64,000 bases of DNA from Prorocentrum cordatum (lineage: Eukaryota > Sar > Dinophyceae > Prorocentrales > Prorocentraceae), in assembly GCA_963575745.1 (NCBI GenBank), contig CAUYUJ010016143.1, positions 1-64,000 on the forward strand, in the 5' to 3' direction. Positions 20,140 to 32,200 of this stretch are shown here, one piece after another. Made by a program: the position numbers and the translations under genes. The stretch's first letter is position 1. The number at the start of each line of letters is the position of its first letter. The notes under the pieces are model-generated. The model ran no database searches, was not told where the DNA came from, and saw nothing but the letters and a program-made list of their open reading frames with translations.

Positions 20140-22200
20140 CTACCTTGACAGACGAGGGCCAGCCCTTCTGTGCAGCCTTGGAAGCTTCGCTCGGCTCCAT
20201 CCAGTTTCCGCGAGGATGTTCTTAATGCCGTTCCTGGTGTCGGCGAAAGTGCGGAGGAGCCACCTGTAGCTGCTGTCTTCGCTGTACAGGAGGCACAGTG
20301 GGTGCGTCTGGTAGCTGCACGGAACTATGGCCTCGGGGGCATTGGCAGGAGCCCTGGACTGGGTCCAGGTGGGGATGCGTCCGTCTGGTCTGTATGTCCA
20401 CCGTCTTTCCCAGGGACTTGGGAGTCTGGGATACGTGACGGGATCTTCGGCGGGAGGGCAGTTGCTGCGCCAGAGGCGATCTCTCGGGCTGGCCACTGAG
20501 GGGGCGGCGTCTAGGCGGACCGCCCAGTCGGGTGGTAACTCACCCAGGGCCGTGCACATTGCCTGCTTGTGTGCCGCTAAAATCGTGGCTGGGCTTTCAC
20601 AGCAAACTAGGACGCGTACATCCGGCCGAAGCCTACGCGCGATGTTCCATAGGAGCGGCACGGCAAAGAAGTGCACTGACTGGGAGCCAGCAAGCCCGTC
20701 CAGTCCTCCGTGCTGGCTGGCTGTGGACAGGTTTGTACATGGGAGCCCGGCCATGATGACGAGGAGGCTTCCAGGATCCAGGGTTCTCAGGTGGTCGGAC
20801 CAGGGATTCTGACCATCGTCTCCTCTTAATAGGTCCCAGACGTCGACTCCTAGTCTCTCGTGCGGAGGGCCCCCGTCAAAGCGTGTAGCGTTGTCACGGT
20901 CCCAACGCCTCTCAACTCGAGATGCCGCTTCTTCGTTTATTTCGACAAAGGCGGAGGATCTGAAGCGTGGAACAGTGGCGACTTTAACCATGAGGTCGCC
21001 GATCGCTAGTCTCGCCAGCCCCCATCCATCGAAGAGTGAGACGAGGTGTAGGCTTGGTCCCAAGGCAGCACTCGGGCTCGGTCTGGGGTCGACCACTCGG
21101 GCTCTCGCTTGCTGAGTGAAATCGAGCGTCCAGTCGTCCCCTTGCCTGGGGTCGGCGTCTGTATGGAGCCTGAGGTGCCCCGAGATGTCCCAGGTGTCGT
21201 CGGAGGGGCCGTGGGAAACAATGCCGTCCTGCTGAAGAGTCCTGAGCGTGCTGATGATCTGCGCGTTGTCCAGACCTGCGATTTGGCACGCAGCGAGCGT
21301 AGTGTCAGCAGGGGCGACTGGGGAGAGGCCGGTCCGCTCGCCCCTGTGACGCTGCCATACCTGTTGGAGCACATCGGCAGGCTGGGGAGCTGCAGTGGCC
21401 TCGTCTGGTGTGAACCCCGCTGGTCGGGGCCGCGCCCTGCGCGTCCGGCCGTCCTCTGCACTTGCTGGTCTGGAAGCCTGCCTTGTGATGCCGCGGCCTG
21501 CGACACCGGCGGGGGTGCCTTCGCCTGCTCTATGGCGGGAGCGCTCCCAGAGGTCGACCAGGGTCCTAGGATTGGGTGCCCTGGTGCCTGGTCTGGTGGA
21601 CCTTTCCCTGTTGGCGTTGCCTGATGTTCTGGCTCGAGCCGTGCCTCGCGGCAATATCCTACGTGCGCCCTCCGCCCTGCCCCGGGGAGCTCGGCGGGAC
21701 GGGCTTCTGTGCGCCCCGTCAGCGGCGGTGCTGCGCGGCTGGGCACTGGCTTCGGGCAGTCGCGGTCCGGCCGCGCTTCTGGTTCGGCCACGCCTGGCAA
21801 CAGCAGTCCCTGCTGTGTTTACGACAGTCTCGGCCGGTGCGCGAGCGCGTCTGGGCGTGCTGGCGCGTCGGGCGGTGTTTCCAGATCTGCGGAGGTTCCT
21901 TGCAGAGGCCTCTACTGTTTCACTCAGGACCTGGTCTCTGTCGTCAGTGAATGGTGCGCCGGCTCCCGCGCGCAGAATGGTGCGGAGCATGGCTGGCGTC
22001 AGGCCCTGGAAGGGGGCCTCGGGTGCCGACACGCAGTCCGAACGAGCCGCAGGGCTGTCTGCGAGCTGCCTTAGCTGGGCACAGGCTGCGTCTGCCGTTA
22101 GCGCCGCATCGCGTGCGTGAATTCTCCTACCCATGGGGTTGCGCGTCCCAGGGGGTGGATGGGTGCCCCAATAGGCGCTGAAGGCGTCTGGAATTCGCAT
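20140..22200 (-). CDS. ORF B: C5 cytosine DNA methyltransferase (DNMT3-like)
   Basis: About 686 codons from the ATG at 22200, which lies 2 nt after the TAA of ORF A (TAACAATG). The first 380 residues are Ala/Arg/Pro-rich and look disordered. The last 300 are the enzyme: motif I LVSLFDGWG (SAM binding, residue about 390), VEINEE, motif IV AGLPCTNLS with the catalytic Cys (about 488), motif VI as CESPA in place of the usual ENV, and motif VIII PRDRLWRSN. The PCTNLS and RLWRSN forms resemble DNMT3-type more than DNMT1-type enzymes. It would methylate cytosine in DNA. Its frame is intact, unlike its neighbours. Retrotransposon-borne cytosine methyltransferases have been reported in dinoflagellates and a few other eukaryotes, but linkage to this module set is not known to me. 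No clear target-recognition or motif X match is seen. Confidence 0.88.
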   Translation of the reverse strand: MRIPDAFSAYWGTHPPPGTRNPMGRRIHARDAALTADAACAQLRQLADSPAARSDCVSAPEAPFQGLTPAMLRTILRAGAGAPFTDDRDQVLSETVEASARNLRRSGNTARRASTPRRARAPAETVVNTAGTAVARRGRTRSAAGPRLPEASAQPRSTAADGAHRSPSRRAPRGRAEGARRILPRGTARARTSGNANRERSTRPGTRAPNPRTLVDLWERSRHRAGEGTPAGVAGRGITRQASRPASAEDGRTRRARPRPAGFTPDEATAAPQPADVLQQVWQRHRGERTGLSPVAPADTTLAACQIAGLDNAQIISTLRTLQQDGIVSHGPSDDTWDISGHLRLHTDADPRQGDDWTLDFTQQARARVVDPRPSPSAALGPSLHLVSLFDGWGLARLAIGDLMVKVATVPRFRSSAFVEINEEAASRVERRWDRDNATRFDGGPPHERLGVDVWDLLRGDDGQNPWSDHLRTLDPGSLLVIMAGLPCTNLSTASQHGGLDGLAGSQSVHFFAVPLLWNIARRLRPDVRVLVCCESPATILAAHKQAMCTALGELPPDWAVRLDAAPSVASPRDRLWRSNCPPAEDPVTYPRLPSPWERRWTYRPDGRIPTWTQSRAPANAPEAIVPCSYQTHPLCLLYSEDSSYRWLLRTFADTRNGIKNILAETGWSRAKLPRLHRRAGPRLSR
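22173..22189. repeat. TGAAG-loop mini-hairpin at the start of ORF B
   Basis: AGGCGC-TGAAG-GCGTCT: a 6-bp stem with one G-T pair. It lies 11 to 27 nt inside the methyltransferase reading frame, just after the TAACAATG stop-start junction. Confidence 0.55.
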
Positions 22201-22776
22201 TGTTAGGCCAAGGTCTTCATGTAGGTCCCGTCCCGTACGGTTTCGTCGAGTTGTGGTATTGCAGCAGCCCAGGCTATCGCGCTCAGCACTCGGTTCCACT
22301 CGTCCACGGTGGGAGGGCTACCTGTGCCGTCTGTGGCGTGCACCTGTGCTTGTCTGAGCGTGCACGCCATGGCTTCACACTCCCGTCTCCAATCCGCCTC
22401 CATGCACGGAGGGAGTTCAGGCCCGCTTCTCGGCGTATCTCCTCGTCCCAGGGGATCGCTACTGCAGCTTTGCACCGTGCATGGAGGCGGTCTCCTGCTC
22501 TGGGCTGGTGCCGAGTCTGTTGGGGCCCGTGGAGGTGCGGTTGTCAGGGATCCTTCCCCTCCGTTGTTCGCTGCCCTGGTGGCCGCGGGCGTACGCTGCA
22601 CGTCTCTGGTGCTGGCCGGAGTCGCGGCCCCCCCGTTCCCAGCCGTGGACTGATCCGGGTTGGCATGCGCGCCTGTTGGAAAGGTCTGCTCGCTCCTGGG
22701 CGCACCTGCGTTAGTGTGGTTCTCGAGACTGCCTGCGGCGCCCGTTCCATTTACTCCTGCTGGCTCGGCAGGGGTG

Positions 22777-25700
22777 TCAATTGGCGCGGGGTTGTCTGCG
22801 CACCCCAAGGCTCGGTCTCGTTTCGTCGACCGGGGCACGGGCTTGCGCAGATCCACCGCTGGGTGTCGCGGGATTCAACGGGATCATCCGCGGGGGCCCT
22901 TGCCTGGTGTTAGCCTCGCGGCCTTCGCCGTTGCCCACCTCTCTGCCTCCTGGCGACCTGGCCAGAGATGGTGGTGCCGCACCCTGGTCTGGTGCAGCTA
23001 CCAAGGTCTGTGGTTGTGTCCCACTCGCGTTCATAACAGGGCTGTCATTAGACCCACCGCTGGGGCCTGTCCTTGTCTGCACTGTCGGCGCTGTCGTCAA
23101 CCCTAGGCCTGTTGGGAGAGCTGTCGAGCCGGGACCTGGGGTGGCTGACGGCCCCTCGACGCTGGCTTGCGTGCCTGCGACGTCCATCCCGGGGTTCGCC
23201 CGGCTGCGGCTTCTGCGCTCGTTCATACCTGGAGGATCAACAGGCCTGTCCCCCGCGTCCGTGGTTCTGGCTGCCTGGGAGCCTCCTCTCCGCCCCCTAG
23301 TCACCCTACCAGGATCGTGGCGCTGCCGCTCCTCCCAGTGGAGGTTTGAGAGCCTGTTGATCAGGGCGTCCAGGGCGCTGGTAACATTCTCTGGGATGGG
23401 ATGCGTGGTGGCGGCGTCCACGTCTGAACCTCTAGACCCCGGAACCTCGAGCCATGGCTGGTGTGCCGAATAAGTGGCGTCGGGTTCAGGCGCGAGCCAT
23501 TGCGTGAAAGGTAGCTGTCTCGAGACCTCCTCTCGGATTCCGAGTTCACGGATGAGCTGCCACACGTGGTCACGGCCCAGGTTCCCCGGGTTGGCTAGCT
23601 GCAGGATCCAGATTGCGGCAAACATGTCCCAGTTGTACCTCTGCATGGGCTGGCCTTCCAGGTGCCTTCGGATTTCGAGAGCGCTCCGGCGCTGCACGCC
23701 CCGTGCCATGTCGTGGACCGCTTGTTCAGGGACAACTGCAGCGAATCTACCCAACATGCCTCGCGCGATGCCTACAGCGTCCTCTTCTGCTCGCACCAGG
23801 TCGCCCGGGGAGGGTCTGCATGTGCTCACGAGAACTTCGGCTAGCTCTGGGAAGTGCGTGGGCCTGGCTGGTCCAGGGAGTGGGTTGAGGGAAGCGGTGA
23901 TGCGCCTGGGGAGAGGTTGCTGCGAAGGTGCGTTGACCCTCAGTCCCACGGAGGCGGGGGATGGGGTCGCCGCGGGAGCGGAGTCCAGGCGTGCCACGTG
24001 TATTGGACCAGTCGCAAGCTGTAGCTTCAGTCTGGCTTGTGGTCTGTCTGCACCTCTTGCGGCTGCTCTAATGTCTGCGTCTGCGGGGAGGAGTATCGTC
24101 ACCCAGGTAGGGACTGAGGTGAAGAGGAAACCAGCTTCGCCGCTCGCGGTAAGCTCAACGGCTCCACCGGCCGCCACTGCCGCGAGCAGGTATTCTCCGG
24201 GCTGAAGGACGGTCTCGTAGTCCCGCAGGCCTTCTCCGTGAAACTCGTTGGGTACCGTGTTGGGCGCACTCCTGCTCATTGCCCTGGCATTGTCCCGTAG
24301 CCAGTCGTCTGTGATGACAGGTGGGGCGGCCCTGGTATTAACAGGGTGTGAGGTACCGTCCGGGCCGTCTGGTAGTGGCCAGAGTCGAGTTAGTATCTGC
24401 GCATTCGCCGAGCCAACAGCGGCTGAGTAGAGCCGTAGCGTGCTGTGCCCGGGGAGCCACGCGCCTGGGCGCATGCTACGAAGGCGGACTTCTCCAAGCT
24501 GAGCGCCGTGTCTGTCCATCGTGGTGATCTCAAGTATTTGGGGCTGAATGGCGCGCCTGGGGGCTTGTCGGACGAAGGTGCTGGCCAGGGCGTCCACGTG
24601 CTCCTGCTGCTGTCTGGATACCGCAGCCGCTCTGTGCATGGGATCCCTGCTCGGCGTCGCGGGGAAGATCCTGACTGTCTGGGCTCCGATTACTATGCAG
24701 CTGGTGCCTACATAGGCCGCTGCCATGGCGTCTGCCGCCGCCAGGCGTATGCGGACTTGTGTCATGTACCTGTAGTCAGAGACGTCAGGGAACCAGGCGT
24801 ACACAGTGGAGACTTGCTCGACAGTGTCAGGTCCGGTGGTGGCCTCTACGGCTTGCATGACGTCAGCCGGCCGTGTTTGTCCCATGTCTGCCAGGTTCCA
24901 CCGCAGGTGGAAGCCGTCCTCGGAGGCGGAGAGGCGTACAAATGAGGGTCCACCATCCCAGGGTCCTTCCAGGAGGATGCGTCCTAGTGCTGGTGAGGAG
25001 GATCCGTCTCCAAATATACGCGGGAGCTCGTCACGGAGGTGCCTCAGGACAGGGGCGGCGATCCTTTCTGGAGTAGCAAGAAGGAGAAGTCCTATCCCAC
25101 AAATGCCCACTCTGCGTCCCATGGCCCCGGCTGTCACAGAAGCAATGGAGTGGGCTAAGCATACTGCTCTGGGGGGAACTGGGATGTGCACTGAGTCACT
25201 CGTCTCGTGGGTTCTCCAGATGCACGCAGTCTGGTGGGCCAGCGTGGTAATTTGAGCTGCCGCCTGTAAGTTGTCCAGAGGGGCACGTAGGCCGTCCTCT
25301 CCAGTCATGGGCCTTGCTGCCCGACAGCGAAGTACATGATGGAAGAGCATCTCGAGTCCCTGGTGCCTTAGAAGTTCGCCCCTGGGGAGCTGAACTCTCG
25401 TGGTGACCCACTCGGCCGTGATCATACCGTTGCTGGATTGTCTTAGCTCTTCCTTCCACCGCATGATCTGCGCGACGACGCCGTCGTTGCCGCTCTCGGG
25501 GGTTAGGATGTGTAGAGCGTCGGAGGTGCCCCCGGATCTCCCTCCCCAGTGTACGACTATTGACGGGGGCAGAATTGTGCGAAGTACCCTGCCTGCTATG
25601 TCGAATTGTGCCGCAAAAAGCTGTTGCATTGGTGGGCTGGGCTTGCCGGTTCGGTAGGGGTAACCGATCGGGACGAGGTGAATGATCTTGCTGGTCGCTC

Positions 25701-27282
25701 TGCACCCCCACTGCGCGTTTGCCAGGGTCGCGAGCTCGATGGGGCCCGGTCCTCCAGGGGATGGCACTCCCTCGGTGGCCAGGGCGAGAACACAGCACGG
25801 ACATCCCGCTGCAGAAGCTGCCGCCAGGGCAGCGTCCATCTGTGCAGCTTGCGCGTCTACCATGAAGATCGTTGGGGCGGCGCTCCCAGGAGGCTGGTCT
25901 CTGCCTTCCGTGACCAAGGCTTTGATCTGCTCCCAAGCGTCGGGGCCTGCGAGGGCAAACGCGACCCCAGTCTCATCGGCTACTCGATCGCCAACGTACG
26001 CAGTTCTGGAGATTACCAGATCGGCTGCAATGTCCCGGACCGCCGTGGTTAGTAGGCCCACAGGGAACCGCATAGGTCCTCTCCTCCTGGGTTCGTCCTC
26101 TGGTGGATTCCGTCCGAGAAGTAGGGCCCATCTTCCAAATGTGATCCTCGGAGCTTGCCGTATCCTGTCTGCCCTTCTGGTGGGACCGAGGGGTCGTGGT
26201 GGCAGCGGTGATCCAGGGCTCTGCGAGCTGTTCTGCGTGTCATCAGGGTCCAGGCCGTCTCCACCGTCGGGCGGGGTTCCGTCCACGTCCATCGGGGTCT
26301 GTTCCATTTCCAGTGCAGCCCTCCCCCCGCTCACACGCTCGTGGGCCCTGCGCATGTCCGCCAGCGTGACGCATGTATGGGGCCGTCGAATAGATAGCGT
26401 CTGCGCTCTGAGGCAGTCCAGGTCTGGTGGCAGATGCCTGACGACCTCGGCTAGCTCGTGGAGACCCAGGAAAGGCTGCAGCGGGGCTAGAGTACCGCCC
26501 CGCAGTTGCAGCAGGTCTGGTGGCATCGCCACGGCAGCGGCATCAGCGTCGCAGACTCGCCCTGGCAGTCTTACGGTGATGCTACCCCTGTCGTTGGAGC
26601 GGCAGTTGGGGCAGTTTACTGGGAAGCATCTTCCGTAGGTGTGGGCCTGCGTCGGCTGGCTCACCCTCCACTGGCTCAGACACTCGGCGTGGAACAAATG
26701 ACCGCATGGCATCAGGACTTATGCAGTGCCCAGGATGTTTTCGCCGCAGATCATGCATAGGGGAGCCCCTACGTCAAGGTCCCAAGGGGGGACCTCTACA
26801 GCGTCCATGTTCTCAGGGGGAAGTCTGGCATTGTCTCTGGGGGGGTGGCCAATCCGGGCAAGGCCGTCCCCCAGGCTCTCGATGAGGGCTCTGGCGGAGA
26901 CACTAGCGTCAAGATGCGCCAGGCTGGCCGCCTCGCCGAGGTGACAAATGAGGGCTTGGATCTGCAGGTTACTGAGCTCAGAGTATGGCGCTAGATTGGC
27001 TCCTGGCACCTCCCTGCGGAGACAGGTAACCACGTCCTCCGGTGTGTGCATCTCTGCTCTCGTCATCCAACGGTAGAGTACGTCGTATGGCCGGGAGTCC
27101 ACCGCTCGCACAATCAGTACTGGCCTCAGTAGGGGGAAGTAGTGTGGCGCCAGGCAGAGCCACAGGGCTCTGGAGATCCAGGAGCCTGGTTGCCCATTGG
27201 CTCTGTGGTCTAACAGCATGCTCTGAGCCAGGCACTGCGCCTGGTCGCCATTGACGGAAGTCCTTCCTTCTGGGGCGGGCAT
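22777..27282 (-). pseudogene. ORF A segment: RING finger plus long unrecognised region
   Basis: The codons before the TAA at 26719 encode CMICGENILGTA. The codons after it encode VLMPCGHLFHAEC, then CPNCRSND. Together these give the C-x2-C, C-x-H-x3-C and C-x2-C spacing of a RING finger, so a single nonsense codon splits the domain in the loop between its first two metal pairs. RING proteins usually act as ubiquitin ligases; this is family knowledge, untested here. The following 1,200 residues include a run ending AYVGTSCIVIGAQTVRIFP that could be an RRM-like edge. I do not assign it. The region has high coding character (few Lys, Ala/Arg/Pro-rich, no simple repeats). Confidence 0.7.
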
Positions 27283-27303
27283 GGCCCCCCTGCCTGCACC
27301 CTC

Positions 27304-28611
27304 CTAGTCTCGCTGCCTGGCGTCAAGTGCGCGGATGAGTCTGTCCAAGTGCTCTTCTCTCGTGCTGCCTGGTGGTAGTCTGCCCTGGGGGATAGCAACA
27401 TTCGCTCGGTTGAGCAACTGTCGTATGTCCGCGTGCCAAGGAGTGGTTGTGCTCGCGGCTTCCGCAGTAGCGGCCTCTGCTCCAGGGCGCGCCCTTTCTT
27501 CGTGCGTGGGCCAGTGATTTCTTGGATTCGATCTCTGCTCGGTCCTGGCCTGCTCCGCTCGCAACCTCGCTCCCGCCTCGACTGCCTGCCGATCCCCTGA
27601 CAGGATGGCGGTCTGAAGGGAGCCATTCGCGTCTAGTTGCAACATCATCCGTTCCTGCAGCAGTGGCGCTATGTAGCTGCCCACTTCGGGTGCCTCGAGC
27701 GTAGATCCGGCGGCCCTGGAGGATGTGTCTGCCTCTGAAGCAAGGACTACCTGGGCGTCCCTGGATGAGAAGACGCCACGCGCTCTCCACCATGTGGCTG
27801 CCTGGTCGATGATGTTAGTACTGATATTGGTGGTCCTGAATGCCTGCTCGAACCCGTTCCGGCCCCTGTCCGTAGCAGCGCCCCATATGAAGGGGACCAG
27901 GATTCTACTCCACCGCATGCCTGGGGTGACGGAGTTACTGGCCACCATCCTCCTGATTCGCTGCACCTCGTCGACGAAGGCTTCTCGCTGGGAACGCTCC
28001 GCGGGGGATAGGTCCTGCACGGGGTCTGGGGGAGGTCTGTGGGGGGCTGTCGCCCTGCCCCCCTCTCCGCCAGTGGGGCCTCTTCCGTCGCGCCAGGGAT
28101 TGTCTACGTCCATGGGGGGGCGTCCACCACTGGGTCGTTCAGCACGCTCGTGGTCATGGGCACCACTGTCTGACTCTATGCGTCGGATAACGGCGTCTGT
28201 GACAAGGTTTCCCAGGGGGGTACCTTGCCCCATTTGGGCATGTATTGGGCGCCAGTCGGTGCGTGCCGCTGCCTGTAGCGCACCTCTCATAACCTCGGCT
28301 GCCTGGGCGTGTGGACTGTCTCTGTTGTGCCACCAGCGTCTGCTGAGGACCATGCAGTTTCGTGAGTCGCTTATGGCTCGGTCTAGGTGGTCCCCGCCGA
28401 TGGTGGCGCTTAGCCAACGGAGATCACCCAGGTGTACCACGGTGTTCGGTCCTATCGCGATAGTCGCGGTTGGCCTACTCGATGGGGGACCCCATCCAGC
28501 GCGGTGGTGGGTACGTGTTCGAGTCCTCGTGATAGAGCTGCGGGGGGAACCAGCCGTCAAGTCGTCCCTCTGGGCAGGTCCTGAGGACACGGCGTATTTT
28601 TTGGCAGACAT
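27304..28611 (-). pseudogene. ORF A segment upstream of the RING
   Basis: A protein-like frame of about 400 codons, ending at TAG 27304 and in frame with the RING segment 7 codons later. It contains a GPNTVVHLGDLRWLS stretch and a Pro/Asp-rich linker with PMDVDNPW. I recognise no family. The break from the preceding frame is near a G5 run at about 28490. Confidence 0.5.
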
Positions 28612-29239
28612 TGGGGGCCCAGGAGTCTGGCGCAGAGCAGAGTAAGGCTAGGGAAACCGTTGCTGCACGAAGTTGCCAATCGCCTCCAAAGTCTTCAAGG
28701 CCCATGGTGCCTTCGTAAGCCCAGATCTCAGCAAGGCCTGAGGCTTGGGCAACCATATGTCTCCAGGCTCCCAGGAGTTCGCCCACGAGCCAGGTCGGGG
28801 TGAAGTCGGAGGGGCCAGGTTGGGCTGGGGAGTAGAGGTGCTCTGCGACTGGGGCGTACCGCATGCCCGCCCTGACAAGCTGCAACGGCAAGATGGTGTC
28901 CAGAAGGTCGGGTACATGCCTGTTGAGTGGCTGTTCCAGTTCTGCGTCTGGGTGACCCTGCTGGAGGTCGCCTGATTGCCGCTCGCCCTGGTTATAGCTC
29001 CATGGGTTGGCCAACCTGTGGCAAGTGATGCAGCGTCGGCCCGTGGGGTCTCGAAGCATCCAGGAACCGCAGAAGTCGCATCGTTGTGTCGGGCAGAAGA
29101 AGTCCTGCAGCAGTAGGCGGTGCGCTGTGGTAGACCAGGGCCATGCGTTGTCGTTACTGTCGCCACCTTGGATCGGCACCCCAGGATTGCCCGTTGAGCT
29201 GGCAGTTACTCCTGTACGGGCTGGCTCTACCCATGGCAC
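28475..29239 (-). pseudogene. ORF A segment with zinc ribbon
   Basis: A frame of about 250 codons with CDFCGSWM followed by CITCHRL, a four-cysteine zinc-binding site. Beyond it is a Trp- and Leu-rich region of unknown fold. Frameshifts join it to both neighbours. Confidence 0.5.
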
Positions 29240-32200
29240 TGGGCCTCTGCCTGCTTGTCGTCTCGAGTGTACGTCGTCCCCAACCTGCTCGAGATTGCCC
29301 CTCCTGATGGCCCACTGTCTGATGCCCCATGGTCCGGAAAGTGGACTATGTTCTGTCTGCGCTCATGAATTAGGACTCTATGCGCATACTCCCTGGTTTC
29401 GTCGTCCATGGGGTCCTGGGCCCCGTCTGGTCGGTTAGGGCCGCTACTGTGCGGGGGCACTGCGTCACCGGGAGACCTGGTGGGCATGAGCATCCTGTCT
29501 GTGTCGAATCCATTCGGGAGCTCCACACCTATGTCGCAGTAGTGTGCTGCAGCGACCATGGCCACGTATTCTAGACGCGCTAGTTGCCTTTCCGCTACGG
29601 AAGGATCATCTGCGTCCAGTATATCCCTCCTTATACTGGGGTCATGGGTGATGCTCGCAAAGCGAAAGGCGAGGACCTGCAACGGGTCTGGTTGCGCACC
29701 CCCGAGGCGCCCTTCGTAATCTCCTCCCGTGACAGACCAGACTAGCCAGGAGAGGTCCAGGATGGCGAGGGTTGGGGCCGAGGTGGCTCGTTGCGAACCG
29801 AGTCCAGGGAGGAGGGCTTCTGCTGGAGCCGCACGCAGGGGGCTGCCTACTCGCATGCCTGGGTGACCAGGGCGGTGCCCCCTCCACGCGTGGCGCGTGA
29901 GGGGCCCCAGGTTCCTGGTTTCGCGCGGCGCCCTCGGCGCCCCTCGATCGGGGACCTCGCGTCAGGGACCGTCGATGCGCACTAGGTGGCGGCGGGGGGC
30001 ATTCATGGTGCCCCCCCTGCCAGTGACCCTAGGGTCCGCCACGCGCGGCCCACGCATGGGTCCGCCCGCCCCCCGACTGGCTGCCCGGTCAGCGTTCGCA
30101 TGCCCAGTGGCGTCCAACCATCGAGCGTGGAGGTCGGTAGCGCACTGCCCTCTGTCTCCATGGGCTTGGCTGGGGCCCTCGGCTTCCGAGGGGGCGGTCT
30201 GGTTTTCCCTCCGCAATTCTTCCTCCAGGGCAAGGTCGGGGGAGGGGTAGGAGAGCGGGCCGGGCGTGACGGGAGCTCTGGGGGCCGCGCATCTCAACAC
30301 GAAAGGGGGGCCGTAGGCCGCCCTGATGAGGGGCCCCCGGCCCCGACCTTGAGGCGGGTCTTCGCGGCCGCGGCCAGCGCCGCACAGGGGGCCATCTGGA
30401 TGCTCAAGCCCAGGGGGTGGGCCGGGAAGGGAGTGGATGGGAGGGGAGCGGGTGGGCGAGGGAAGGGAGACGCGAGGCGATCCCGCGACGACGATCGGAG
30501 GTCCGATGCGATCGACCCGATCGACCAAGGAACCTGCCCCGTCGGCGGGGACAGCGGAGACCCTGTTGGCATCGGGCGCGTGGAGCCGCCCCACGGGCAA
30601 CCCCGTCGTCGTTCCCAAGAAAGGTCGGTCACGGTCGGTCGTCTCAGCAGAAGGGCGTGCCTCTCTGTGGCCCCTATTGCCGGGCCCACCCGTCTCTTGC
30701 TGTCTTCTTCCTGGCTGAAGGCCAGTCTCGTCTATGAGGTCGGCGGCGCGGAGGCTGGGCGCTGCTCCTGCGGCGGCGCCCGTGTCTCCAGGGAGGGGGG
30801 CGGCGGGGTCAGGGCGAGAGCCGATTGATCTGCTTGTACTGCTGGCTGCGCCTGCCGCGTGGTCTTCGACGCGCCTTCTCAGGGATGGTCCCGCTGCGGG
30901 GCCAGCCCCGTCTGCGTCTACGTCGGCGGGGTCGGTCGGTCGCCCACAGCTGGCGCGAGGGTCCACCTGATGGGGCAGGCCCAGAGCGGATGCATCGGGA
31001 ATCCCAGGAGGGTCGAAGTCGTCTCCACTCGTGGTCACGGCCTCTGCGGCTCTCTCGGTGTCCATTGGCGCTGTCTCTGGATCTCGAGCTGAAGGCTCGT
31101 CACTTCTGAGGTTACTCGATACGCCTTGGAGCCTCGAGCTGAAGGCTCGCTCCGCATGAGAATCCCGAGCTGCAGGCTCGTCCCATCCGCGACTGTCCAA
31201 CTGGGGGGCGGGTGGCTGACGAAAGTCTTCGGGGTTGCAGGAGTGCCCAGGGAGATGGCTGGTCGCTGCAACGCCGTCGGCGCCAAACAGTCCGCTTGCG
31301 GCGTCCCAAGCAGCAGACCCCCTCAAATCTGCTGTCTCGCTGGGAGCTCCACGGGCTGAAGGCCCATTCTCTGCGTGAGCCGTACTGTCGTCTCCAGGAA
31401 GGGCGGCGGGCGCGCGGCGACACCCGTCGCCACTCATGGTCACATCTCCTGCGGCACTCCCGACGTCCATTGGTGTCGTCTCTGGTTCTCGAGCTGAAGG
31501 CTCGTCACCTCTGAGATTGCTCGGTGCGCCTTGGAGCCTCGAGCTGAAGGCTCGTTCCGTGTGAGAACCCCGAGCGAGGGGTTCGCCCCGTCTGAGACTG
31601 CCAGACTGGGGGGCGGGAGGCGGGCGAGAGCCCTCGGGATTACGGAAGTGACCAGAGGGGCGACTGGCCGCCGCGTCGCCGTCAGCGCCCACCAGTCCGC
31701 TTGAGGAGTCCCCGGCAGCAGACCCCCTCAAATCTGCTGTCTCGCAGGGCGCTCCAAGGGCTGAAGGCCCATCTTCTATGTCCACTCTGCTGCATCCGTG
31801 GGGGGCGGCGGGTGCGTGGCGACAGCCGTCAAGCCCTCTGTCAACGTCCGTGGGGGAAATCGGCTGCGCGGCAAGGACACGGGTCTCCGCGGTGGCAGGG
31901 TTGGCCCCTTCGCAGCTGAAGGCTGCTTCTCTCGGCACTGAAGCGCCCAAGGGGGGACGTTCGGCGGAGTGAAGGCGCAAGCCACTGGGATACGAGTCGG
32001 GTCCGAGGGCAGGCGTCTGCCCGTCTCCCCTCCTGTCGCAACCGCGGTCACCCTCTGGGGAGGCACCAACCCTAATCCCCCCGTCTTCGTCGGTGAGGCC
32101 CCTGGGCCAGTCGTCGGGGGCGTCTCTCTGACGGTCGCCCCCTCGCGACCGGTGCGGGCCTGGGTCCGTCGGGGGATTCGATTGTTCTGGAGTGGGGCCC

